NCBI GenBank assembly: GCA_002083825.1 | Contig: DAZV01000026.1 | Span: 124,001-188,000 of the forward strand | Length of the DNA: 64,000 nucleotides | Direction of reading: 5' to 3' | Origin: Candidatus Sericytochromatia bacterium S15B-MN24 CBMW_12 | GTDB taxonomy: Bacteria > Cyanobacteriota > Sericytochromatia > S15B-MN24 > UBA4093 | Shown here: positions 8,525 through 16,125 of the stretch, in pieces | Numbering within the stretch: the stretch's first letter is position 1 | Layout of the letters: the number at the start of each line of letters is the position of its first letter | The notes under the pieces: model-generated | What the model was told of the DNA's origin: nothing | The model's input: only the letters and a program-made list of their open reading frames with translations | Databases searched by the model: none | Position numbers and translations under genes: made by a program

Positions 8525-9229
8525 ATGCCCGTAAACCAATTCTCTCCCAAGGATCGCGCCCGCTACGAAACGTCTGCCAACCGACTCATCGCCAAGTTCG
8601 ATGCCAACAATAACGGTACGGTCGATCAGAGGGAAACCACCAAGTCCGGCGGCAAGGACTACTGGACTTACACCAACCGAATCGGTTCCAGCGATTTCGT
8701 CACGCGGACCACGATCTACTACGACACCTTCAGCGGCATCAAGGATGCCGAGTTCCGTCTCGCCGACGCCAACAGGGATAACAAGCTGACCAAGGAGGAA
8801 GTCCTGCAGTCCTTCCTGGAGACCATCGACAGCAACAAGGACGGCAAGCTCAGCTTCTTCGAGCGTCTCGGCGACAGCGTGAACGGGCACTACGAGAAGA
8901 GCTGGAAGGTCGAAACCGACCGCCAGAGCCGATTGGAGTACGATCCCCTGCCCCGGGATTACGACCGCCCCACGCCCCCGAGCAGTGGTTCCGACCCTTA
9001 CCGCCCCTCGCCCCCGAGCAGTGGTTCCGATCCCTACCGTCCCTCGCCCCCGAGCAGCGGTTCCGATCCCTACCGTCCCTCGCCCCCGAGCAGCGGTTCC
9101 GATCCCTACCGTCCCTCGCCCCCGAGCAGCGGTTCCGATCCCTATCGCCCCTCGCCCCCGAGCAGCGGAAATAGCCGTCCCACTCCTCCCAGCAGCGGTT
9201 CCAATCGCCCGACTCCTCCCGGCCTTTAA
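8525..9229 (+). CDS. EF-hand calcium-binding protein with proline-rich tandem repeat tail
   Basis: Protein of 234 aa, ribosome site GGAG 8 nt before the ATG. Three canonical EF-hand loops are complete: D25-N27-N29-G30-T31-E36, D80-N82-D84-K86-E91 and D101-N103-D105-K107-E112, so it should bind Ca2+. Residues about 145-234 are a disordered tail built from the 12-residue unit 'YRPSPPSSGSDP', repeated five times with nearly identical 36-nt DNA, then 'RPTPPSSG' variants. There is no signal peptide, so it is either cytoplasmic or exported by an unrecognised route. The coiled-coil protein at 10571 carries a related 'RPTPPGGSD' repeat, suggesting related localisation or partners. A strong hairpin follows immediately. 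Confidence 0.85.
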   Translation: MPVNQFSPKDRARYETSANRLIAKFDANNNGTVDQRETTKSGGKDYWTYTNRIGSSDFVTRTTIYYDTFSGIKDAEFRLADANRDNKLTKEEVLQSFLETIDSNKDGKLSFFERLGDSVNGHYEKSWKVETDRQSRLEYDPLPRDYDRPTPPSSGSDPYRPSPPSSGSDPYRPSPPSSGSDPYRPSPPSSGSDPYRPSPPSSGSDPYRPSPPSSGNSRPTPPSSGSNRPTPPGL

Positions 9230-9237
9230 TCCCTGAT

Positions 9238-9277
9238 CGAACGAAGAGGCGCCCCTAGCTGGGCGCCTCTTCGTTCG
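9238..9277. terminator. 17-bp stem terminator after the EF-hand gene
   Basis: Perfect inverted repeat 9238-9254 / 9261-9277 with loop CTAGCT. It begins 8 nt after the stop. There is no long T-tract. Confidence 0.75.
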
Positions 9278-9450
9278 TGTGCCCCTATCCAGGCTTCTTC
9301 GCGCAGGTCCTTCTCCGCGACGGGGCCGAGGGCCTTTTCCCCCGCCGTCGCCTCGGACGCTTCCAGCCAGCGCCGTGGCTTTCCCCGCCGAGGTCACCTG
9401 CCGCAGGCGACGGTTGCCCGAGTCAGCGTTGAATAGCTCGTTCGCTGGGA

Positions 9451-9626
9451 TCAAGCGGAATCCGAGGAACCGGCAGTCGCTTCGTCGAGCTGTCGCTTGA
9501 ATTCCTCGGGCAGCCGGACTGTGCCGGCCTTTCGCCAGGGGACATCCCTCTTCGCTGCGCCGCCTCGACCAGGGCGTAGCGGGTCGCCTCGACCGCCGTT
9601 CCGAGGCGGTGGGGCTGGAGTCCCGA
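9451..9626 (-). pseudogene. Possible degraded small gene between two terminators
   Basis: The 350-nt stretch between the hairpins at 9238 and 9631 has no intact gene. On the minus strand, one frame gives the coding-like peptide 'EATRYALVEAAQRRG' (around 9600-9550) and a second frame continues as 'RKAGTVRLPEEFKRQLDEA' and ends at a TGA (9451-9453). A single frameshift near 9550 would join them into a helical C-terminus. No start or ribosome site is visible because the upstream side runs into the terminator. The rest of the gap (9278-9450) shows nothing I can support. Confidence 0.3.
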
Positions 9627-9630
9627 CCGC

Positions 9631-9674
9631 CCATTGAAAAGGCCCCCACCGTCTGGTGGGGGCCTTTTCAATGG
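9631..9674. terminator. 20-bp bidirectional terminator
   Basis: Perfect inverted repeat 9631-9650 / 9655-9674 with loop GTCT. GGCCCCCACC / GGTGGGGGCC is flanked by AAAA and TTTT, so it works in either direction. It lies 12 nt beyond the stop of the lipoprotein gene at 9687. Confidence 0.85.
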
Positions 9675-9686
9675 AGGTGCTCGACT

Positions 9687-10247
9687 TTAGTAGACGGCCT
9701 TGATTTCCTTGTGGGCGCTCGTCAGGGCGGTGAGCATATCGTTGACGATGTAGCGGCGCTCGCGGTCGCTGTAGGCATACTTCCAGTCACGACGCAGGCC
9801 CTCGTAACGGTCGAGCGCACGGTTGGCGATGTCGTAGACCTGACGTGCCGAGTAGCCGGACCCAGAAGAAACGATCCGCTGGATGTCGTTCAAGCCATCC
9901 GTCAGTTCACCGAGCATCCGCTGCTCGATCCGGTCCTTCTCGTAGTCCGTGTAGGCGCGATTCCAGTCGCGGAGCAACTGGTCGTACTGGTAAAGCGTGT
10001 CGGCGGCTGCCCGACGTGCCTGGTCTACTTCGTAGGACGACGAATCCGCAATGGCCTTGCCTTCGACCTGGGGAACAGCGGTCAGGTCGACGGTGGGCGG
10101 CGCCTTGCGCTGCGCGTCGGCGGATTGCGCCTTGGCCGTGTTATCGCCCGTCTGCCCCACTCCCGTCATGCTGGTGGTACCGCAACCGGCAAGCAACGAT
10201 GCCGCGAGGGTGAGCGATGCCAGAGCGACGAAGGTCTTGCTTGCCAT
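9687..10247 (-). CDS. Lipoprotein with an internally duplicated helical domain
   Basis: Lipoprotein of 186 aa; the ATG at 10247 has AAGGAGG 9 nt upstream. The lipobox is LAGC with Cys22. After a Ser/Thr/Ala linker come two homologous units of about 40 residues: 'YQYDQLLRDWNRAYTDYEKD' with 'RMLGELTDGLNDIQRIV', and 'DRYEGLRRDWKYAYSDRERR' with 'DMLTALTSAHKEIKAV'. Both pair an aromatic 'L.RDW..AY.D.ER' helix with a 'ML..LT......I' helix, a clear internal duplication. I do not recognise the family. It diverges from the coiled-coil gene at 10571 across a shared 320-bp regulatory region, and a very strong terminator follows it. Confidence 0.78.
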   Translation of the reverse strand: MASKTFVALASLTLAASLLAGCGTTSMTGVGQTGDNTAKAQSADAQRKAPPTVDLTAVPQVEGKAIADSSSYEVDQARRAAADTLYQYDQLLRDWNRAYTDYEKDRIEQRMLGELTDGLNDIQRIVSSGSGYSARQVYDIANRALDRYEGLRRDWKYAYSDRERRYIVNDMLTALTSAHKEIKAVY

Positions 10248-10570
10248 GGATGTATGCCTCCTTGAAACTTGTCTGTGCAACTTCCGTTAAATGATTATGG
10301 CCGGATTAATCCCTGGTCTTGCTTGGATTAAGTTTAAGGTTGGATTAAGGGGCTGGGCGCCCGATCCCCAGGGGGTTTCGCGAGGCTTGGAGCGGTATCG
10401 GTTCCGATTACGGTGGTCTCGAGGTTCCATCCATATGAAGATGGCAAAGCGAAGGTGATTTGTATTAATCATCGGTTAAATATGGCCTCGGTAGGGCAAG
10501 CGGATCTCTCGATCGGCGGATAGTTTAGAAAAGATGATGCGCTGAACATGTGAAATAGCGAGGCCAGAAC
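10248..10570. promoter_or_regulatory. Divergent intergenic region with three GGATTAA repeats
   Basis: About 320 bp between divergently transcribed genes with no open frame that looks coding. GGATTAA occurs at 10303, 10325 and 10342 in the same orientation, and the stretch is clearly more AT-rich than its neighbours. This is consistent with shared promoter and operator sequence; no -35/-10 pair of good quality is evident. Confidence 0.35.
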
Positions 10571-12319
10571 ATGAAGGTTACACGCGTTGGTGCCCCAGCG
10601 GTCCCTCTTCGCCCTGTTTTGTCGGCGACTCAAACCGCTGTGCCTCGTCCCGGGGCGGATGTGGTGCTGGCAGGCGGGCCGGCCGTCAAGATCGAGGATC
10701 CTTTCAAGAATCCGGCGACCTACGTCAAGGCGGTGGAGGCCGCTGAGGCCCTGCTCAGGTCGGCGCGCACCAAGCAGAGTGAGGCGCAGGCCGCAAGAGC
10801 CAAGGTGGATGCGGCGACCCAGGCGGTCCTGGATAAGGCGACCTCGGCACGGGATGCCAAGCACCTCGAAGCCTCCGAGCCCCGCGACGCGGCGAAGAAC
10901 GCGCTCGAGGCCAGGCGCCGTGAACTCCAGGCTCCCATCGACAGCAGCTCGACTAAGTTGTCCAAGGCCAACGAAGAACTGGTGAGCGCGACTTTCCCCA
11001 ACAAGCATGAGCTCGATAGTGCGCGCTCCGAGGCGCGGTCCGAGGTCACCCGCCGTGAAGGCACCCTCGGCCAAGCCCAGAATGCCCTCGATTCGACCAT
11101 CGCTCAGCTGGATCAGTCGAAGCGGGACTTGAACTCGAACCGAAACGGACTTGCTCAGACCCGTGCCGATCTCTCGGCCACCCAGTCGCGGCTCAGCTCG
11201 GACCGCAGCAGCCTCTCGTCAGCCCGCTATAGCGCGCCCAGCACCTACGAATTCGATGGGGTGCGCTCGGACCTCGACCGGGCCGAGCGGGATTACTCGG
11301 CCGCCGAATCCGGCGTCCGTTATTCCCGCAACCAGGTCAATGATCGCCGTCGGGATCTCGATCGCCTGCTCGATGAGGAGAGCCGCCCGACTCCTCCGGG
11401 CGGATCGGATCGTCCGACTCCTCCGGGTGGATCGGATCGCCCGACTCCTCCGGGCGGATCGGATCGCCCGACTCCTCCGGGTGGATCGGATCGCCCGACT
11501 CCTCCGGGTGGATCGGATCGTCCGACTCCTCCGGGTGGATCGGATCGTCCGACTCCTCCGGGTGGATCGCAGACCCATGGGGACGTTTCGGGTGCCCGTA
11601 CGGCCCTCGCCGATGCCGAACGTGAGCTTGATCGAGCCCAACACCGGCTTTCCTCCGCGGCGGGGACCCTGGATGGCGTGCGCCGCCGGTACAACGGCAT
11701 GCGCGCCAAACTCGACGAGGTCAGCCGCTGGGAAGCCACGGTTCGGGGGCTCGAGAGCAAGGTGGTCACCCTCCAGAACAACGTCTCGGTCTACGATCAG
11801 AAAATCCGGACCCTCGAGTCGCGGATCCCGAACCTCGAGCAGCAACGGAGTTCGGCCACCGGGGCGCGCGACGAAGCCAACGGAGCCCTGGAGGATGCAC
11901 GAGTCCAGTCCCGGAAGCTGGAGACGACCCCCTACGACAACGGTAAGCCGGCCGCCATCAAGGCGGCCCAGGGTAAGGTGGATCGAATCTCGGGAGAACT
12001 CGAGGGACACCGCAAGGCCTACACGGCGGGGATGACGGCTCCCACCGAGCGGATGAGCCGGGAACAGGTTTCCTACGACAAGGCCATGGCGCCCTTCCAC
12101 CAGGACGTCAAGCAGGCAGAGCAAGCCCGCCAGAACGGCATGACCGCGGCGGAACGCCAGCTTGACGACGCCAAGGGCGCCGTCAAGCGAGGTGAGAGCA
12201 AGATCTCCGATCTGAAGGAAGTCCCGGGTTCCGTGGACTTGAAATGGAAGATACCGAAGTGGCTGGGAGGCTCGGGCTTCAACGCGAAGAAGTTCTGGGA
12301 CGATCGTCCCGCCGTCTAG
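10571..12319 (+). CDS. Large coiled-coil protein with a PTPPGGSDR tandem repeat
   Basis: Protein of 582 aa with no signal peptide. Residues about 50-270 and 340-540 are long heptad-rich coiled coils ('RSARTKQSEAQAARAKVDAA', 'LGQAQNALDSTIAQLDQSKR'). Between them, about residues 275-335, lie seven copies of the 9-residue unit RPTPPGGSD encoded by 27-nt repeats (11393-11570), which would form an extended hinge. The composition suggests a filament or spacer-like structural protein. The EF-hand protein at 8525 carries a similar PTPP-Ser/Gly repeat. It ends 10 nt from the convergent glpK stop with no hairpin between. Family not recognised. Confidence 0.82.
   Translation: MKVTRVGAPAVPLRPVLSATQTAVPRPGADVVLAGGPAVKIEDPFKNPATYVKAVEAAEALLRSARTKQSEAQAARAKVDAATQAVLDKATSARDAKHLEASEPRDAAKNALEARRRELQAPIDSSSTKLSKANEELVSATFPNKHELDSARSEARSEVTRREGTLGQAQNALDSTIAQLDQSKRDLNSNRNGLAQTRADLSATQSRLSSDRSSLSSARYSAPSTYEFDGVRSDLDRAERDYSAAESGVRYSRNQVNDRRRDLDRLLDEESRPTPPGGSDRPTPPGGSDRPTPPGGSDRPTPPGGSDRPTPPGGSDRPTPPGGSDRPTPPGGSQTHGDVSGARTALADAERELDRAQHRLSSAAGTLDGVRRRYNGMRAKLDEVSRWEATVRGLESKVVTLQNNVSVYDQKIRTLESRIPNLEQQRSSATGARDEANGALEDARVQSRKLETTPYDNGKPAAIKAAQGKVDRISGELEGHRKAYTAGMTAPTERMSREQVSYDKAMAPFHQDVKQAEQARQNGMTAAERQLDDAKGAVKRGESKISDLKEVPGSVDLKWKIPKWLGGSGFNAKKFWDDRPAV
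11393..11570. repeat. 27-bp in-frame tandem repeat (7 copies)
   Basis: Nearly perfect direct repeats encoding RPTPPGGSD inside the coiled-coil gene. The only differences between units are synonymous third-base changes (GGCGGA/GGTGGA, CGCCCG/CGTCCG), which shows purifying selection on the peptide or recent expansion. Not a CRISPR: there are no spacers and the phase is coding. Confidence 0.95.
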
Positions 12320-12328
12320 GCCTCAGCG

Positions 12329-13855
12329 CTAGGTAGCCACCGGGGTCCGGTCCGAACTTTCGGGCTGGACCCATTCCTTTGCCCGATCCACTGCCCGCAG
12401 CCAGTCCTTGTACAGACGCTCCCGGGTTTCGGGCGCCATTCCCGGAGAGAAGCGCTGAAGCTCCCCGCCGGCCGGCAGTTCATCGAGTGATTTCCAGTAT
12501 CCTATCCCCAGTCCAGCCAGCAGGGCTGCTCCGAGCGCGGTCGTTTCGAGGTTTTCTCCGCGTAGCACCGGAACGTCCAGCTGGTCGGCGACGAACTCCA
12601 TCACGAAGTCATTGGCGGCGGCTCCGCCGTCCACGCTGAGGAATTCCAGCTTCTTTCCGGTATCGGCCTGCATGCAGGCGACCAGATCCCGGGTCTGATA
12701 CGCCATGGCTTCGAGGGCTGCCCGAACCAGGTGGGCGCGGCCGGATCCGCGCGTCAGCCCCACGATCGTGCCACGCGCATAAGCGTCCCACTGGGGTGCC
12801 CCCAACCCCACGAACGCGGGAACCAGGTAGACGCCGCCGTTGTCGGGAATCTCGCGGGCGATGGCCTCGGTCTCCGAGGCCTTCTGAATGATCCCCAGCG
12901 CGTCGCGCAGCCAATGGACGGTGGCGCCGGCCATGAAGATGCTGCCTTCGAGCGCGTAAGTCACCTCGTCGCCGATTTGCCAGGCGACGGTGGTCAAGAG
13001 GCGGTTCTGCGAGAAGACCGGGCGGGTTCCCGTGTTGAGAAGCAGAAAGCAGCCGGTGCCGTAGGTGTTTTTGGCCTGCCCGACCTTGAAGCAGTGCTGC
13101 CCAAAGAGGGCCGCCTGCTGGTCACCGGCCGCGCCTGTAATCGGAACTCCTGCCGGCAGCACCCCGAGTTCCGTGGTGAGGCCGATGGGCCCGGAACTGG
13201 GAACGACTTCGGGAAGCACGCCTCGGGGAATGCGCAGGGTTTCGAGGATCTCGGGATCCCAGTCGCGGTCGCCGAGATTGTAGAGAAGGGTCCGACTGGC
13301 GTTGGAGGCGTCGGTGACGTGGCGCTTCCCGCCCGTGAGGTTCCAGATCAGCCACGAGTCGATGGTCCCGAAGGCAATCTCGCCGGCTTCGGCGCGTGCG
13401 CGCAGGCCTGCGACGTTTTCCAGCAGCCACGAGACCTTGGTTCCCGAGAAATAGGCGTCGAGCAGGAGCCCGGTCTTGGCGGCAAAGGAGTCGAGGTGTC
13501 CCTCGGCCTTGAGGGTGTCGCAAATGGCGGCCGTGCGGCGGCATTGCCAGACGATCGCGTTGTGAACGGGTTTTCCGGTTTGGCGATCCCACATGACCGT
13601 GGTCTCCCGCTGGTTGGTGATTCCGATGGCCGCCACCGCTTCGGCCACCACGCCGGCGTTGCGCAGGCATTCCCCGATGGCGTCGCGCACTCCCTCCCAG
13701 ATCTCCGTGGCGTCGTGCTCCACCCATCCCGGCAGGGGATAGTGCTGGGTCAACTCCCGGTAAGCGCGGCCGACGACGCGGGCTTGGCGGTCGAAGAGCA
13801 GAACGGTCGAGCCGGTGGTACCCTGGTCGATGGCTAGGAGGAAGGTTTCGAGCAT
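12329..13855 (-). CDS. glpK: Glycerol kinase
   Basis: FGGY-family kinase that phosphorylates glycerol to sn-glycerol-3-phosphate with ATP, 508 aa, the usual length. The ATG at 13855 has GAGAGGAG at good spacing; the frame stays open far upstream but that part overlaps the S51 peptidase gene on the other strand. Signatures: N-terminal phosphate-binding 'DQGTTGS' (10-16), 'GITNQRETTVMWDRQTGKP', 'VIWQCRRTA', the central 'GAAGDQQAALFGQ' and 'NTYGTGCFLLLNTG'. It supplies the substrate of the GlpD encoded at 4808, though the genes are not in one operon. No GlpF facilitator is seen nearby. Confidence 0.96.
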   Translation of the reverse strand: MLETFLLAIDQGTTGSTVLLFDRQARVVGRAYRELTQHYPLPGWVEHDATEIWEGVRDAIGECLRNAGVVAEAVAAIGITNQRETTVMWDRQTGKPVHNAIVWQCRRTAAICDTLKAEGHLDSFAAKTGLLLDAYFSGTKVSWLLENVAGLRARAEAGEIAFGTIDSWLIWNLTGGKRHVTDASNASRTLLYNLGDRDWDPEILETLRIPRGVLPEVVPSSGPIGLTTELGVLPAGVPITGAAGDQQAALFGQHCFKVGQAKNTYGTGCFLLLNTGTRPVFSQNRLLTTVAWQIGDEVTYALEGSIFMAGATVHWLRDALGIIQKASETEAIAREIPDNGGVYLVPAFVGLGAPQWDAYARGTIVGLTRGSGRAHLVRAALEAMAYQTRDLVACMQADTGKKLEFLSVDGGAAANDFVMEFVADQLDVPVLRGENLETTALGAALLAGLGIGYWKSLDELPAGGELQRFSPGMAPETRERLYKDWLRAVDRAKEWVQPESSDRTPVAT

Positions 13856-14008
13856 GGGAGACTCCTCTCGTCGGATCCGGAAAGGGACTCCCGCCATGGT
13901 ACCCAGTAGGGGACGGGGGGCGCAAGGCCGCATGCTGGACAGGACCGTGTAGGAATGCCCCGAAAGGGGTAAGAATCGTCTGGAACCGACGGCCAGAAAG
14001 AGAGAAGG

Positions 14009-15703
14009 TTGATCCCCGCCATTCAACGCAGCACTGTTTGCCTGATCGCCTTGCTTGCGGCGATCCTTCCGGGTCCCGCGCCTTCGCGCGCCCAGATGGC
14101 CGAACCTACGGGCGTCTTCGTGGCCATCGGCGGCGGAACCGAGCAACCCGAGATCACGCAGGCCGTCATCGACCTGGCCGGCGGCAAGGATCGGCGGGTC
14201 ATCGTCTTCCCCACCGCATCGAGCGATCCGCTTCAGGCCGGCCTGGCCTACAAGCACTACTTCAGCCAGCTCGGAATCGCCGCGGTGGACTCTTTGCCGC
14301 TTCCCGATCGCCAGACCGCCAACGACCTGATGCCGGTCAAGGATATCGCGCGCGGAGACTTGCTCTATTTCACCGGAGGGGATCAGAACCGCCTTGTGAA
14401 CGTGCTCTCGAATACCGCCGTGCACGGTTCCCTGCAGACCGCTTGGCAGCGCCGCGCGGTGATCGCGGGAACCAGCGCCGGCGCCATGGTCTGGGGCCCC
14501 GAGTTCATCGCGAACGGGACCAGCCTGGGATCCATGAAGTATGGCTTCAGCCGGGATCCTGCCGGCATTCCGGGCCTCGAACTGCGCCCCGGCCTCAACC
14601 TCTGGGAGAAGCTGGTGGTCGACACCCATTTCTCCGAGCAGCAACGTCTCGGCCGCCTCCTCCTCGCGACGGCTGCCATCCCCGGCTCGTCCGGGATGGG
14701 CGTCGATGAGGAAACGGCCGCCAAAGTCACCGCCGAGGGAATCCAGGTTCTTGGTCGCGGCTCGGCCACCATGATCGAGACCGACACGGTCACCGCCCAC
14801 AATGCTCAGCAGGCTGGCCCGAAGGTGCCGTTTTCCATCGGGCGAGCCAAGCTTCATCGGGTGATCGCGGGCGATACCTACCTCCGAAAGGTGCGGGCCA
14901 TTCCGACCGCCCAGCCGCTGGAGCCGGGTAAGGCCGTGGCTCCGCAGAGTCCGTTCGTGGTCCTGGCGGGCACTGATGTCCCGCGCCAGCAACCGGGGCC
15001 CCTCGGGGATTTCGTCCGCGCGAGCGGTGGCAACGGTGCCCGCATCTTGCTCCTCGCGGGGGACGACGCGACCCAGGGCACCCAGATGTGGAAATCTTAT
15101 CTCCTTCGTTTGGGAGCCGCTCAGGTGATCAACTTCATGGGGATGGAGTTGTCGGAACAGGGACTCGGCGTGGCCTTGCAGCATGCCACGGGAATCTTCT
15201 TCCTGGAGGACGCGCATGGTTCCTTGCTCAAGTCGCTGCTTGCCAATCAGGGGCGACTGGGATCTTACCTCCACGAGTACGGAAAGCGGGTGCCGCTGGC
15301 AGCCGTGGGAACCGCAGTGAGAATCGTGGGGGAGCGCGCGATCTTCGGGGAGTTCGGGACCGCGAGCTATCAGTCGTTACCGGGCCTGCAGTTGGTGCCT
15401 CAGATCGTGGCGGACAAGTCTTTCTGGTACGGGGACAGCATGGAGCGGTTGATTCGCATGCAGTTGATGGGCGATCGCGCCCTGGCCATCGGCCTCATGC
15501 CGGATAACGCGGTCACCATCGCGGGGGCGCAGGCCACGGTCTGGGGGGAGAATCAGGTGATTTTCCTCGATGCCAACGAGGTCACGACTTTCCGTTTGCC
15601 GCCGGAGGGCCAGCGTCAGCCCACGTCGGTCTCGGGCCTCGCGCTGAGCGTGGTCCCCCCCACAGGCGATTACGATCTGGTCCGTCGCCAGCCGCGCTTC
15701 TAG
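14009..15703 (+). CDS. Two-domain S51 (cyanophycinase-like) peptidase, second domain lacking the nucleophile
   Basis: Exported protein of 564 aa. The signal peptide is residues 1-29; the TTG at 14009 is used because the signal peptide precedes the first ATG, though GAAGG abuts it. Domain 1 (35-295) is a peptidase S51/cyanophycinase: 'FVAIGGGTEQPEI', 'LLYFTGGDQNRL' (119-129) and nucleophile Ser156 in GTSAGAM, with a downstream 'DTHFSEQQRLGRLL' block. Domain 2 (315-525) repeats the fold: 'FFLEDAH' (397-403) replaces FTGGDQ and 'VGTAVRIV' (433-440) replaces GTSAGA, so Ser becomes Ala436. Typical cyanophycinase is about 275 aa. Substrate unknown; a secreted dipeptide-releasing role is inference. 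Confidence 0.85.
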   Translation: MIPAIQRSTVCLIALLAAILPGPAPSRAQMAEPTGVFVAIGGGTEQPEITQAVIDLAGGKDRRVIVFPTASSDPLQAGLAYKHYFSQLGIAAVDSLPLPDRQTANDLMPVKDIARGDLLYFTGGDQNRLVNVLSNTAVHGSLQTAWQRRAVIAGTSAGAMVWGPEFIANGTSLGSMKYGFSRDPAGIPGLELRPGLNLWEKLVVDTHFSEQQRLGRLLLATAAIPGSSGMGVDEETAAKVTAEGIQVLGRGSATMIETDTVTAHNAQQAGPKVPFSIGRAKLHRVIAGDTYLRKVRAIPTAQPLEPGKAVAPQSPFVVLAGTDVPRQQPGPLGDFVRASGGNGARILLLAGDDATQGTQMWKSYLLRLGAAQVINFMGMELSEQGLGVALQHATGIFFLEDAHGSLLKSLLANQGRLGSYLHEYGKRVPLAAVGTAVRIVGERAIFGEFGTASYQSLPGLQLVPQIVADKSFWYGDSMERLIRMQLMGDRALAIGLMPDNAVTIAGAQATVWGENQVIFLDANEVTTFRLPPEGQRQPTSVSGLALSVVPPTGDYDLVRRQPRF

Positions 15704-15740
15704 GCACGGTTGGAGAGGCATTGTCAAAAGGCAGGGACGC

Positions 15741-16106
15741 ATGACTGAGAAGAAACCCCCCGAATCGTCACCCCTCGCGCTGCCGGACTTCAAATGGGCG
15801 GATTACGCCCTGGAGTTCCAGAACGCGATGGAGGAGCGGATGGCCAAGCAGCCGGAGCTCGCCACCGAGCTCTGGACGCGGACGCTTGACGTGATGAGCC
15901 TCTACATTCCGCCGTCGACCGCTCGCTCGGCTCGCATTTGGGTCAGTCGGGACAGCAATTGCTGCAAGAAGTGTCTTGCTCGCGACGGCAAGGTGATCCC
16001 GCTCTCCGAACCCAAGCTTCTGGCGGCCAGCCTTCCGCCCTTTCATGGTCCCATGAAGGGTCACAAGATGTGCCGTTGCCTTCTGGGAGCGACTCCGGAG
16101 GCCTGA
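15741..16106 (+). CDS. Small protein with a phage minor-head-type Cys/His motif
   Basis: Protein of 121 aa; AAGGCAGG lies upstream of the ATG. Residues 70-113 read 'SRDSNCCKKCLARDGKVIPL' then 'LPPFHGPMKGHKMCRCLLG': Cys74/75 and Cys78, an RDGK turn, an 'LPPFHGP' block and Cys111-x-Cys113. The order 'C..C...DG......PP.H....CRC' is the C-terminal signature of Mu gpF/SPP1 gp7-type minor head proteins. Here it stands alone without portal, terminase or capsid genes nearby, so it is either a domesticated domain or a metal-binding protein with a convergent motif. It lies 37 nt behind the S51 gene on the same strand and converges on galK. Confidence 0.7.
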   Translation: MTEKKPPESSPLALPDFKWADYALEFQNAMEERMAKQPELATELWTRTLDVMSLYIPPSTARSARIWVSRDSNCCKKCLARDGKVIPLSEPKLLAASLPPFHGPMKGHKMCRCLLGATPEA

Positions 16107-16125
16107 GGCCCATCCCGGCGCGGTT

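Noticed and set aside
8522-9649. A 375-aa minus-strand frame across the EF-hand gene and the following gap
   Set aside because: It reads through two perfect terminators and its regular 'GTAARGRG' repeats are the antisense of the proline-rich repeat.
11393-11570. Array of direct repeats that could be mistaken for a CRISPR
   Set aside because: Units are contiguous 27-mers in coding phase encoding RPTPPGGSD, without spacers or cas genes.
13856-15274. Long upstream extension of the glpK reading frame (over 470 extra codons)
   Set aside because: It lies antisense to the S51 peptidase gene, and the glpK ATG at 13855 has a strong ribosome site and gives the normal family length.
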